Source of the DNA: Arenicola marina
Taxonomy: Eukaryota; Annelida; Polychaeta; Arenicolidae
Length of the DNA stretch: 64,000 bases
Direction: 5' to 3'
NCBI GenBank assembly: GCA_964019135.1
Contig: OZ025248.1
Span: 74,096,119 to 74,160,118 of the forward strand
Numbering within the stretch: position 1 is the stretch's first letter; every line of letters starts with the position of its first letter. Positions 11,401-25,300 of this stretch are shown one piece after another. Position numbers and translations under genes: made by a program. Under the pieces are notes generated by a model. The model made no database searches, was not told where the DNA came from, and worked only from the letters and a program-made list of their open reading frames with translations.

Positions 11401-14400
11401 GCCTACCACATAACCATGTCCAGGACCTTCCTACTTCCCGATCCTTACCGCTACCCGCCTACCACTTAACCGTGTCCAGGACCCTCCTAAATCCCGACAC
11501 TTACCTCTACCCGCCTACCACATAACCATGTCTAGGACCCTCCTACTTCCCGACCCTTACCTCTACCCGCCCACCACATAACCATGTCCAGGACCCTCCT
11601 ACTTCCCGACCCTTACCTCTACCCGCCTACCACATAACCATGTCCAGGACCTTCCTACTTCCCGATCCTTACCTCTACCCGCCTACCACATAACCATGTC
11701 CAGGACCTTCCTACTTCCCGATCCTTACCGCTACCCGCCTACCACTTAACCGTGTCCAGGACCCTCCTAAATCCCGACACTTACCTCTACCCGCCTACCA
11801 CATAACCATGTCTAGGACCCTCCTACTTCCCGACCCTTACCTCTACCCGCCTACCACATAACCATGTTCAGGACCCTCCTACTTCCTGACCCTTACCTCT
11901 ATCCGCCTACCACATAACCATGTCCAGGGCCCTCCTACATCACGACCCTTACCTCTATCCGCCTACCACATAACCATGTCCAGGACCCTCCTACTTCCCG
12001 ACCCTTACCTCTACCCGCCTACCACATAACCATGTCCAGGACCTTCCTACTTCCCGATCCTTACCGCTACCCGCCTACCACTTAACCGTGTCCAGGACCC
12101 TCCTAAATCCCGACACTTACCTCTACCCGCCTACCACATAACCATGTCTAGGACCCTCCTACTTCCCGACCCTTACCTCTACCCGCCTACCACATAACCA
12201 TGTTCAGGACCCTCCTACTTCCTGACCCTTACCTCTATCCGCCTACCACATAACCATGTCCAGGGCCCTCCTACATCACGACCCTTACCTCTATCCGCCT
12301 ACCACATAACCATGTCCAGGACCCTCCTACTTCCCGACCCTTACCTCTACCCGCCTACCACATAACCATGTCCAGGACCTTCCTACTTCCCGACCCTAAC
12401 CTCTATCCGCCTATCACATAACCATGTCCAGGACCCTCCTACATCCCGACCCTTACCTCTATCCGCCTACCACATAACCATGTCCAGGACCCTCCTACTT
12501 CCCGACCCTTACCTCTACCCGCCTACCACATAACCATGTCCATGACCGTCGTATTTCCCGACCCTTACCTCTATCCGCCTATCACATAACCATGTCCAGG
12601 ACCCTCCTACATCACGACCCTTACCTCTATCCGCCTACCACATAACCATGTCCAGGACCTTCCTACTTCCCGACCCTTACCTCTATCCGCCTACCACATA
12701 ACCATGTCCAGGACCTTCCTACTTCCCGATCCTTACCTCTACCCGCCTACCACTTAACCGTGTCCAGGACCCTCCTAAATCCCGACACTTACCTCTAACC
12801 GCCTACCACATAACCATGTCTAGGGCCCTCCTACTTCCCGACCCTTACCTCTACCCGCCCACCACATAACCATGTTCAGGACCCTCCTACTTCCTAACCC
12901 TTACCTCTACCCGCCTACCACATAACCATGTCCAGGGCCCTCCTACATCACGACCCTTACCTCTATCCGCCTACCACATAACCATGTCCAGGACCCTCCT
13001 ACTTCCCGACCCTTACCTCTACCCGCCTACCACATAACCATGTCCAGGACCTTCCTACTTCCCGACCCTAACCTCTATCCGCCTACCACATAACCATGTC
13101 CAGGACCCTCCTACATCCCGACCCTTACCTCTATCCGCCCACCACATAACCATGTCCAGGACCCTCCTACTCCCCGACCCTTACCTCTGCCCGCCTACCA
13201 CATAACCATGTCCATGACCGTCGTATTTCCCGACCCTTACCTCTATCCGCCTACCACATAACCATGTCCAGGACCTTCCTACTTAGCGACCCTTAGCTCT
13301 ACCCGCCTACCACATAACCATGTCCAGGACCCTCCTACATCCCGACCCTTACCTCTACCCGCCTACCACATAACCATGTCCAGGACCCTTCTACTTCCTA
13401 ACCCTTACCTCTACCCGCCTACCACATAACCATGTCCAGGACCCTCCTACTTCCTGACCCTTACCTCTACCCGCCTACCACATAACCATGTCTAGGACCT
13501 TCCTACTTCCCGATCCTTATCTCTACCCGCCTACCACATAACCATGTCCAGGACCTTCTTACATCCCGACCATTACCTCTACCCGCCTACCACATAACCA
13601 TGTCCAGGACCCTCCTACTTCCCGACCCTTACCTCCACCGGGCCTACCACATAACCATGTCAAGACCCTCCTACTTCCCGACCCTTACCTCTACCCGCCT
13701 ACCACATAACCATGTCCAGGACCCTCCTACTTCCCGACCCTTACCTCTACCCGCCTACCACATAACCATGTCAAGGACCTTCCTACTTCCCGACCCTTAC
13801 CTCTACCCGCCTACCACATAACCATGTCCAGGACCCTCCTACTTCCCGACCCTTACCTCTACCCGCCTACCACATAACCATGTCCAGGACCCTCCTACAC
13901 CCCGACCCTTATCTCCACCCGCCCACCACATAACCATGTCCAGGACCCTTCTACTTCCCGACCCTTACCTCTATCCGCCTACCACGTAACCATGTCCAGG
14001 ACCCTCCTACTTCCCGACCCTTACCTCTATCCGCCTACCACATACCCCTGTCTAGGACCCTCCTACTTCCCGACCCTTACCTCTACCCGCCTACCACATG
14101 ACCATGTCCAGGATCTTCCTACTTCCCGACCCTTACCTCTATCCGCCTACCACATACCCCTGTCCAGGACCCTCCTACATCCTGACCCTTACCTCTACCC
14201 GCCTACCACATAACCATGTCCAGCACCCACCTACTTCCCGACCCTTACCTCTACCCGCCTACCACATAACCATGTCCAGGACCTTCCTACATCCCGACCC
14301 TTACCTCTATCCGCCTACCACATAACCATGTCCCGGACCCTCCTACATCCGGACCATTACCTCTACCCGCCTACCACATAACCATGTCCAGGACCCTCCT

Positions 14401-17400
14401 ACTTCCCGACCCTTACCTCCACCGGGCCTACCACATAACCATGTCCAGGACCCTCCTACTTCCCGACCCTTACCTCTATCCGCCTACCACATAACCATGT
14501 CCAGGACCTTCCTACTTCCCGACCCTTACCTCTATCCGCCTACCACATAACCATGTCCCGGACCCTCCTACATCCGGACCATTACCTCTACCCGCCTACC
14601 ACATAACCATGTCCAGGACCCTCCTACTTCCCGACCCTTACCTCTACCCGCCTACCACATAACCATGTCCAGGACCCTACTACATCCTGACCCTTACCTC
14701 TACCCGCCTACCACATAACCATGTCCAGGACCCTCCTACTTCCCGACCCTTACCTCTACCCGCCTACCACATAACCATGTCCAGGACCCTACTACATCCT
14801 GACCCTTACCTCTACCCGCCTACCACATAACCATGTCCAGGACCCTCCTACTTCCCGACCCTTACCTCTACCCGCCTACCACATAACCATGTCCAGGACC
14901 CTACTACATCCTGACCCTTACCTCTACCCGCCTACCACATAACCATGTCCAGGACCCTCCTACTTCCCGACCCTTACCTCCACCGGGCCTACCACATAAC
15001 CATGTCCAGGACCTTCCTACTTCCCGACCCTTACCTCTATCCGCCTACCACATAACCATGTCCAGGACCTTCCTACTTCCCGACCCTTACCTCTATCCGC
15101 CTACCACATACCCCTGTCCAGGACCCTCCTACATCCTGACCCTTACCTCTACCCGCCTAGCACATAACCATGTCCAGGACCCTCCTACTTCCCGACCCTT
15201 ACCTCTACCCGCCTACCACATAACCATGTCCAGGACCCTCCTACTTCCCGACCCTTACCTCCACCAGGCCTACCACATAACCATGTCCAGGACCCTCCTA
15301 CTTCCCGACTCTTACCTCTATCCGCCTACAACATAACCATGTCCAGGACCCTCCTACTTCCCGTCCCTTACCTCTACCCGCCTACCACATAACCATGTCC
15401 AGGACCCTCCTACTTCCCGACCCTTACCTCCACCAGGCCTACCACATAACCATGTCCAGGACCCTCCTACTTCCCGACCCTTACCTCCACCAGGCCTACC
15501 ACATAACCATGTCCAGGACCCTCCTACTTCCCGACCCTTACCTCCACCAGGCCTACCACATAACCATGTCCAGGACCCTCCTACTTCCCGACCCTTACCT
15601 CTACCCGCCTACCACATAACCATGTCCAGGACCCTCCTACTTCCCGACCCTTACCTCCACCAGGCCTACCACATAACCATGTCCAGTACCCCCCTACTTC
15701 CCGACCCTTACCTCTACCCGCCTACCACATAACCATGTCCAGGACCCTCCTACTTCCCGACCCTTACCTCTACCCGCCTACCACGTAACCATGTCCAGGA
15801 CCCTCCTACTTCCCGACCCTTACCTCTATCCGCCTACCACATAACCATGTCCAGGACCCTTCTACTTCCCGACCCTTACCTCTACCCGCCTACCACATGA
15901 CCATGTCCAGGATCTTCCTACTTCCCGACCCTTACCTCTATCCGCCTACCACGTACCCCTGTCCAGGACCCTCCTACATCCTGACCCTTACCTCTACCCG
16001 CCTACCACATAACCATGTCCAGAACCCACCTACTTCCCGACCCTTACCTCTACCCGCCTACCACATAACCATGTCCAGGACCTTCCTACTTCCCGACCCT
16101 TACCTCTATCCGCCTACCACATAACCATGTCCCGGACCCTCCTACATCCGGACCATTACCTCTACCCGCCTACCACATAACCATGTCCAGGACCCTCCTA
16201 CTTCCCGACCCTTACCTCCACCGGGCCTACCACATAACCTTGTCAAGGACCCTCCTACTTCCCGACCCTTACTTCTATCCGCCTACCACATAACCATGTC
16301 CCGGACCCTCCTACATCCGGACCATTACCTCTACCCGCCTACCACATAACCATGTCCAAGACCCTCCTACTTCCCGACCCTTACCTCTACCCGCCTACCA
16401 CATAACCATGTCCAGGACCCTACTACATCCTGACCCTTACCTCTACCCGCCTACCACATAACCATGTCCAGGACCCTCCTACTTCCCGACCCTTACCTCC
16501 ACCGGGCCTACCACATAACCATGTCAAGGACCCTCCTACTTCTCGACCCTTACCTCTATCCGCCTACCACATAACCATGTCCAGGACCTTCCTACTTCCC
16601 GACCCTTACCTCTATCCGCCTACCACATACCCCTGTCCAGGACCCTCCTACATCCTGACCCTTACCTCTACCCGCCTACCACATAACCATGTCCAGGACC
16701 CTCCTACTTCCCGACCCTTACCTCTACCCGCCTACCACATAACCATGTCCAGGACCCTCCTACTTCCCGACCCTTACCTCCACCAGGCCTACCACAGAAC
16801 CATGTCCAGGACCCTCCTACTTCCCGACCCTTACCTCTATCCGCCTGCCACATAACCATGTCCAGGACCCTCCTACTTCCCGACCCTTACCTCTACCCGC
16901 CTACCACATAACCATGTCCAGGACCCTCCTACTTCCCGACCCTTACCTCCACCAGGCCTACCACATAACCATGTCCAGTACCCTCCTACTTCCCAACCCT
17001 TACCTCCACCAGGCCTACCACATAACCATGTCCAGGACCCTCCTACTTCCCGACCCTTACCTCCACCAGGCCTACCACATAACCATGTCCAGGACCCTCC
17101 TACTTCCCGACCCTTACCTCTACCCGCCTACCACATAACCATGTCCAGGACCCTCCTACATCCTGACCCTTACCTCTACCCGCCTACCACATAACCATGT
17201 CCAGGACCCTCCTACTTCCCGACCCTTACCTCCACCAGGCCTACCACATAACCATGTCCAGGACCCTCCTACTTCCCGACCCTTACCTCTATCCGCCTAC
17301 CACATAACCATGTCCAGGACCCTCCTACTTCCCGACCCTTACCTCTACCCGCCTACCACATAACCATGTCCAGGACCCTCCTACTTCCCGACCCTTACCT

Positions 17401-20400
17401 CCACCAGGCCTACCACATAACCATGTCCAGGACCCTCCTACTTCCCGACCCTTACCTCCACCAGGCCTACCACAAAACCATGTCCAGGACCCTCCTACTT
17501 CCCGACCCTTACCTCCACCAGGCCTACCACATAACCATGTCCAGGACCCTCCTACTTCCCGACCCTTACCTCTACCCGCCTACCACATAACCATGTCCAG
17601 GACCCTCCTACTTCCCGACCCTTACCTCTACCCGTCTACCACATAACCATGTCCAGGACCCTCCTACTTCCCGACCCTTACCTCTACCCGCCTACCACAT
17701 AACCATGTCCAGGACCCTCCTACTTCCCGACCCTTACCTCCACCCGCCTACCACATAACCATGTCCAGGACCCTCCTACTTCCCGACCCTTACCTCCACC
17801 AGGCCTACCACATAACCATGTCCAGGACCCTCCTACTTCCCGACCCTTACCTCCACCAGGCCTACCACATAACCATGTCCAGGACCCTCCTACTTCCCGA
17901 CCCTTACCTCCACCAGGCCTACCACATAACCATGTCCAGGACCCTCCTACTTCCCGACCCTTACCTCTACCCGCCTACCACATAACCATGTCCAGGACCC
18001 TCCTACATCCTGACCCTTACCTCTACCCGCCTACCACATAACCATGTCCAGGACCCTCCTACTTCCCGACCCTTACCTCCACCAGGCCTACCACATAACC
18101 ATGTCCAGGACCCTCCTACTTCCCGACCCTTACCTCTATCCGCCTACCACATAACCATGTCCAGGACCCTCCTACTTCCCGACCCTTACCTCTACCCGCC
18201 TACCACATAACCATGTCCAGGACCCTCCTACTTCCCGACCCTTACCTCCACCAGGCCTACCACATAACCATGTCCAGGACCCTCCTATTTCCCGACCCTT
18301 ACCTCTACCAGGCCTACCACAAAACCATGTCCAGGACCCTCCTACTTCCCGACCCTTACCTCCACCAGGCCTACCACATAACCATGTCCAGGACCCTCCT
18401 ACTTCCCGACCCTTACCTCTACCCGCCTACCACATAACCATGTCCAGGACCCTCCTACTTCCCGACCCTTACCTCTACCCGCCTACCACATAACCATGTC
18501 CAGGACCCTCCTACTTCCCGACCCTTACCTCTACCCGCCTACCACATAACCATGTCTAGGACCCTCCTACTTCCCGACCCTTACCTCCACCAGGCCTACC
18601 ACATAACCATGTCCAGGACCCTCCTACTTCCCGACCCTTACCTCCACCAGGCCTACCACATAACCATGTCCAGGACCCTCCTACTTCCCGACCCTTACCT
18701 CTACCCGCCTACCACATAACCATGTCCAGGACCCTCCTACTTCCCGACCCTTACCTCTACCCGCCTACCACATAACCATGTCAAGGACCCTCCTACTTCC
18801 CGACCCTTACCTCTACCCGCCTACCACATAACCATGTCCAGGACCCTCCTACTTCCCGACCCTTACCTCCACCAGGCCTACAACATAACCATGTCCAGGA
18901 CCCTCCTACTTCCCGACCCTTACCTCTACCCGCCTACCACATAACCATGTCCAGGACCCTCCTACTTCCCGACCCTTACCTCCACCCGCCTACCACATAA
19001 CCATGTCCAGGACCCTCCTACTTCCCGACCCTTACCTCCACCAGGCCTACCACATAACCATGTCCAGGACCCTCCTACTTCCCGACCCTTACCTCTACCC
19101 GCCTACCACATAACCATGTCCAGGACCCTCCTACTTCCCGACCCTTACCTCTACCCGCCTACCGCATAACCATGTCCAGGACCCTCCTACTTCCCGACCC
19201 TTACCTCCACCCGCCTACCACATAACCATGTCCAGGACCCTCCTACTTCCCGACCCTTACCTCTATCCGCCTACCACATAACCATGTCCAGGACCCTCCT
19301 ACTTCCCGACCCTTACCTCCACCCGCCTACCACATAACCATGTCCAGGACCCTCCTACTTCCCGACCCTTACCTCCACCAGGCCTACCACATAACCATGT
19401 CCAGGACCCTCCTACTTCCCGACCCTTACCTCTACCCGCCTACCACATAACCATGTCCAGGACCCTCCTACTTCCCGACCCTTACCTCTACCCGCCTACC
19501 GCATAACCATGTCCAGGACCCTCCTACTTCCCGACCCTTACCTCCACCCGCCTACCACATAACCATGTCCAGGACCCTCCTACTTCCCGACCCTTACCTC
19601 TACCCGCCTACCACATAACCATGTCCAGGACCCTCCTACTTCCCGACCCTTACCTCCACCAGGCCTACAACATAACCATGTCCAGGACCCTCCTACTTCC
19701 CGACCCTTACCTCTACCCGCCTACCACATAACCATGTCCAGGACCCTCCTACTTCCCGACCCTTACCTCCACCCGCCTACCACATAACCATGTCCAGGAC
19801 CCTCCTACTTCCCGACCCTTACCTCCACCAGGCCTACCACATAACCATGTCCAGGACCCTCCTACTTCCCGACCCTTACCTCTACCCGCCTACCACATAA
19901 CCATGTCCAGGACCCTCCTACTTCCCGACCCTTACCTCTACCCGCCTACCGCATAACCATGTCCAGGACCCTCCTACTTCCCGACCCTTACCTCCACCCG
20001 CCTACCACATAACCATGTCCAGGACCCTCCTACTTCCCGACCCTTACCTCTATCCGCCTACCACATAACCATGTCCAGGACCCTCCTACTTCCCGACCCT
20101 TACCTCCACCCGCCTACCACATAACCATGTCCAGGACCCTCCTACTTCCCGACCCTTACCTCCACCAGGCCTACCACATAACCATGTCCAGGACCCTCCT
20201 ACTTCCCGACCCTTACCTCTACCCGCCTACCACATAACCATGTCCAGGACCCTCCTACTTCCCGACCCTTACCTCTACCCGCCTACCGCATAACCATGTC
20301 CAGGACCCTCCTACTTCCCGACCCTTACCTCCACCCGCCTACCACATAACCATGTCCAGGACCCTCCTACTTCCCGACCCTTACCTCTATCCGCCTACCA

Positions 20401-20514
20401 CATAACCATGTCCAGGACCCTCCTACTTCCCGACCCTTACCTCTACCCGCCTACCACATAACCATGTCCAGGACCCTCCTACTTCCCGACCCTTACCTCC
20501 ACCAGGCCTACCAC
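5496..20514 (+). repeat. Giant minisatellite array 1 (56/57-bp unit, about 268 copies)
   Basis: Head-to-tail copies of a C-rich unit containing ATAACCATGTCCAGGACC, CTCCTACTTCCCGACCCT and TACCTCTACCCGCCTACCAC. The first partial copy begins near 5496 and the last ends at 20514. Nearly all units left of about 13.6 kb are exactly 56 bp. To the right a 57-bp variant with CACCAGGCC or CACCGGGCC in place of TACCCGCC becomes common. Higher-order repeats are clear: 504 bp (nine units) around 6260-7270; 847-bp spacing between repeated blocks at 16914/17761 and 17366/18213; 787-bp spacing of a GCATAACC variant at 19161/19948 and 19498/20285. The right third is most homogeneous, suggesting recent expansion there. 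Short open frames begin at the ATG in each unit and are a by-product of the repeat. Confidence 0.97.
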
Positions 20515-22350
20515 CTACACATCCAGTTAACTGTTTGCACCTTCTCCCCCCCCCCCCCCCAGGATGATCTCGTTTTTGATGACGTCATTGCTTCCGGATA
20601 ATATGCTCACAGAGGTTTTCCATCGTCACATCAATCATTTTTTCGGATGGCTTGTGTCTTTTGCTATATCTGGATATCTGTTGACCAGTTTTTAATTACT
20701 TCTCTTTTGTTTCCTGTGTACCACTTGTTTGTGATGTCTGCCCCCGGCCTGGTTGTCATTGTCTTCTGTTCTTTTCCAAGTTGTTGATGGAAAGGACACG
20801 CCTTGCAAAAAGAGTTGTGTGGGAAGCTTCCTCTTCATCATCCATTGTGTGGCTGTAACTTGTTCAGAGAAGCTCACTTATTGTTGATTATTGGCAATAA
20901 CTGCGATTGTCGACTTCGTAACATAGAAGGAAGATTGTTCAACTGAAGTAAAGTTTGGTCTCATTGAGTCAATCTCAATGTCTCAGCTCGCTAAAGCTGT
21001 ACAATCTCTAAAAACAATGATCTACAGTTCAATCTAGAAGAAGCTTATGCAATTGCCAATTAAAGCGCGATCAGTCAAGACTAAGTTGGATTTTTTTATC
21101 AGCAGAAACTATTGTATTTCCAGAAACACGAGAAGTTGGAAGGGCTAGATTTATAACGCAGCTGACCAGTTTTGAAGCAGGCACATATCTCCGTCAGTCG
21201 GTGAGAGGCACCTCGGTTTGTCGGAGTTTACGGTCAAAGTTTTTGCACGTGTAAGTGTTGCTCGAGTGTCGCCGGTTCAGCTCGCCCAGGATGATGAATT
21301 ATTTAATAATATCGTCACACGTCTGAATGGGCGCGGGGGGTGGGGAGGGGATGGGAGCTGGGGAAGGTGGGGGGGGGGACGAGGTATCATATTAGTCTTG
21401 GTGGGGTTAGCTTTTGACGGGTGGTTGATGAAAAAAAAGAAGCTCCCGTCTGTCTTGCTGTTCGTCACAATGACCGCCGGGCTCCGGCACACAGCATGGC
21501 CGTTCCTTATATAGGTACAGGAGGAGGTCGGGTGCGTAGGAGAGGCGGGCAGGTGCCCCACTCTCCCCTCACAAACTTCCCTCCTCCATCGCCCCCACAC
21601 CCTCCCCTTCACGCTATACCTCCCCCTTCCCCTTCCCCTCCCCCTCCCCCTCCCCCTCCCCTCCCCTCCCCTCTAACCCCCTCCCCCCCCCCGCCCCCAC
21701 CCCGCCCCCCCCCATCCCGTCTCGTCCCGCCAGCCTCCCTATGAAATCTCAAGGCGCCCTATATGAGAAGCGCAAACACTGTCTTTGTGTACAAAACCCG
21801 GGGTGACGAGTCAAACGATGTGCAGCCTTCAGTAGGCTGGGCGTTCACAATGCCCAACATGCCCCTGGGTGCATTCAAGGCTAAAAACCGTGTGATCAAA
21901 TTATGGCCCACTAACTAGCGTATACTGCCCACCACCACCACCACCACTACTGAATACGTGGGGTCTTAGGCCAGGAAAGGTGGGGTTTGGGGCTTGGTGG
22001 CGGTGGTGATGGTGATTGGGATTTTTATGTGTGAGTGAGACAGGTCCGGGAATGTATGTAAAGGGTGGCGGGAGGCGATGGGTAAGAGGGGATGGGAAGG
22101 GGGAGGGGGCGGGGGTGCTGGGATGTCATCTATATGCCCTGCCGCCCGTTACAAAGTTGTCCTTGTGTTACACGACTCGTACAACCATATATTTATGGTT
22201 CGTTTATCAATAATCGCAGGTGTCAAGCGCGTATGTGAGCTATGCGGTAATATGGTAACCTGGCCGTGATAGAACAAGCCGTGAGTGCAGCTAAAGTGCT
22301 CGAAAGTCCTTTGTTTGATGGGTAGGTTGCATCAACCTGGGGCAATGCCA
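20515..22350. other. Single-copy spacer between arrays 1 and 2, no gene
   Basis: Holds a 15-C run (20546-20560), a TGACGTCA octamer (20580-20587), a pyrimidine-rich (CCCCT)n-like stretch (about 21610-21720) and a (CCA)n run (21928-21948). Frames such as 20692-20877 (-) and 21218-21514 (+) have no recognisable domain, and the latter crosses G-runs. No RNA gene seen. Confidence 0.5.
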
Positions 22351-25300
22351 AAGGGTAGGGGGTCAGGGGATGGATGTCCACAGTGGGTTGGGGGAGGAGG
22401 ATGGGTAGGGGGTCAGGGGATGGATGTCCACAGTGGGTTGTGGGAGGAGGATGGGTAGGGGGTCAGGGGATAGATGTCCACAGTGGGTTGGGGGAGGAGG
22501 ATGGGTAGGGGGTCAGGGGATGGATGTCCACAGTGGGTTGGGGGAGGAGGATGGGTAGGGGGTCAGGGGATGGATGTCCACAGTGGGTTGGGGGAGGAGG
22601 ATGGGTAAGGGGTCAGGGGATGGATGTCCACAGTGGGTTGGGGGAGGAGGATGGGTAGGGGGTCAGGGGATGGATGTCCACAGTGGGTTGGGGGAGGAGG
22701 ATGGGTAGGGGGTCAGGGGATAGATGTCCACAGTGGGTTGGGGGAGGAGGATGGGTAGGGGGTCAGGGGATGGATGTCCACAGTGGGTTGGGGGAGGAGG
22801 ATGGGTAGGGGGTCAGGGGATGGATGTCCACAGTGGGTTGGGGGAGGAGGATGGGTAGGGGGTCAGGGGATGGATGTCCACAGTGGGTTGGGGGAGGAGG
22901 ATGGGTAGGGGGTCAGGGGATGGATGTCCACAGTGGGTTGGGGGAGGAGGATGGGTAGGGGGTCAGGGGATGGATGTCCACAGTGGGTTGGGGGAGGAGG
23001 ATGGGTAGGGGGTCAGGGGATGGATGTCCACAGTGGGTTGGGGGAGGAGGATGGGTAGGGGGTCAGGGGATGGATGTCCACAGTGGGTTGGGGGAGGAGG
23101 ATGGGTAGGGGGTCAGGGGATGGATGTCCACAGTGGGTTGGGGGAGGAGGATGGGTAGGGGGTCAGGGGATGGATGTCCACAGTGGGTTGGGGGAGGAGG
23201 ATGGGTAGGGGGTCAGGGGATGGATGTCCACAGTGGGTTGGGGGAGGAGGATGGGTAGGGGGTCAGGGGATGGATGTCCACAGTAGGTTGGGGGAGGAGG
23301 ATGGGTAGGGGGTCAGGGGATGGATGTCCACAGTGGGTTGGGGGAGGAGGATGGGTAGGGGGTCAGGGGATGGATGTCCACAGTGGGTTAGGGGAGGAGG
23401 ATGGGTAGGGGGTCAGGGGATGGATGTCCATGGTGGGTTGGGAAGGAGGATGGGTAGGGGGTCAGGGGATGGATGTCCACAGTGGGTTGGGGGAGGAGGA
23501 TGGGTAGGGGGTCAGGGGATGGATGTCCACAGTGGGTTGGGGGAGGAGGATGGGTAGGGGGTCAGGGGATGGATGTCCACAGTGGGTTGGGGGAGGAGGA
23601 TGGGTAGGGGGTCAGGGGATGGATGTCCACAGTGGGTTGGGGGAGGAGGATGGGTAAGGGGTCAGGGGATGGATGTCCACAGTGGGTTGGGGGAGGAGGA
23701 TGGGTAGGGGGTCAGGGGATGGATGTCCACAGTGGGTTGGGGGAGGAGGATGGGTAGGGGTCAGGGGATGGATGTCCACAGTGGGTTGGGGGAGGAGGAT
23801 GGGTAGGGGGTCAGGGGATGGATGTCCACAGTGGGTTAGGGGAGGAGGATGGGTAGGGGGTCAGGGGATGGATGTCCATGGTGGGTTGGGGGAGGAGGTT
23901 GGATTGGGGGTCAGGGGATGGATGTCCACAGTGGGTTGGGGGAGGAGTATGGGTAGGGGGTCAGGGGATGGATGTCCACAGTGGGTTGGGGGAGGAGGAT
24001 GGGTAGGGGGTCAGGGGATGGATGTCCACAGTGGGTTAGGGGAGGAGGATGGGTAGGGGTCAGGGGATGGATGTCCATGGTGGGTTGGGGGAGGAGGTTG
24101 GGTTGGGGGTCAGGGGATGGATGTCCACAGTGGGTTGGGGGAGGAGGATGGGTAGGGGGTCAGGGGATGGATGTCCACAGTGGGTTGGGGGAGGAGGATG
24201 GGTAGGGGGTCAGGGGATGGATGTCCAGAGTTGGGGGAGGAGGTTGGGTAGGGGGTCAGGGCATGGATGTCCAAGGTGGGTTGGGGGAGGAGGTTGGATA
24301 GGGGGTCAGGGCATGGATGTCCATGGTGGGTTGGGGGAGGAGGTTGGGTTGGGGGTCAGGGCATGGATGTTCATGGTGGGTTGGGGGAGGAGGTTGGGTT
24401 GGGGGACGAGGTTGGGTAGGGGGTCAGGGCATGGATGTCCATGGTGGGTTGGGGGAGGAGGTTGGGTTGGGGGAGGAGGTTGGGTAGGGGGTCAGGGGAT
24501 GGATGTCCAAGGTGGGTTGGGGGAGGAGGTTGGGTAGGGGGTCAGGGCATGGGTGCCCACAGTGAGTGGATGGGTAGGGGGTCAGGGGATGGATGTCTAT
24601 TGATGTCCAGAGTGGGTTAGGGGAGGAGGATGGGTAGGGGGTCAGGGGGTGGATGTCCAGAGTGGGTTAGGGGAGGAGGATGGGTAGGGGGTTAGGGTAT
24701 GGATGTCTATGGATGTCCAGAGTGGGTTGGGGGAGGAGGAGGGGTAGGGGGTCAGGGGATGGATGTCCAGAGTGGGTTGGGAGAGGAAGATGGGTAGGGG
24801 GTCAGGGTATGGATGTCCAGAGTGGCTTGGGGGAGGAGGATGGGTAGGGGGTCAGAGGATGGATTTCAAGAGTGGATTGGTGGAGGAGGATGGGTAGGGG
24901 GTCAGGGGTCAGGGGATGGATATCCAGAGTGGGTTGGGGGAGGAGGATGGGTAGGGGGTCAGGGGATGGATTTCAAGAGTGGATTGGTGGAGGAGGATGG
25001 GTAGGGGGCCAGGGGATGGATGTCCACAGTGGGTTGGGGGAGGAGGAGATGGGTAGGGGGTCAGGGGATGGATGTCCAGAGTGGGTTGGGGGAGAAGGAT
25101 GGGTAGGGGGTCAGGGGATGGATTTCAAGAGTGGATTGGTGGAGGAGGATGGGTAGGGGGTCAGGGGATGGATGTCCAGGGTGGGTTGGTGGAGGAGGAT
25201 GGGTAGGGGGTCAGTGGTCAGGGGATGGATGTCCAGGGTGGGTTGGTGGAAGAGGATGGGTAGGGGGTCAGGGGATGGATGTCCACAGTGGGTTGGGGGA

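Noticed and set aside
5496-20514. Many 60-130-residue MSRTLLLPDPY-type proteins in array 1
   Set aside because: Each begins at the ATG carried by every unit and ends at the TAA just before the ATG of a later unit; purely repeat-derived.
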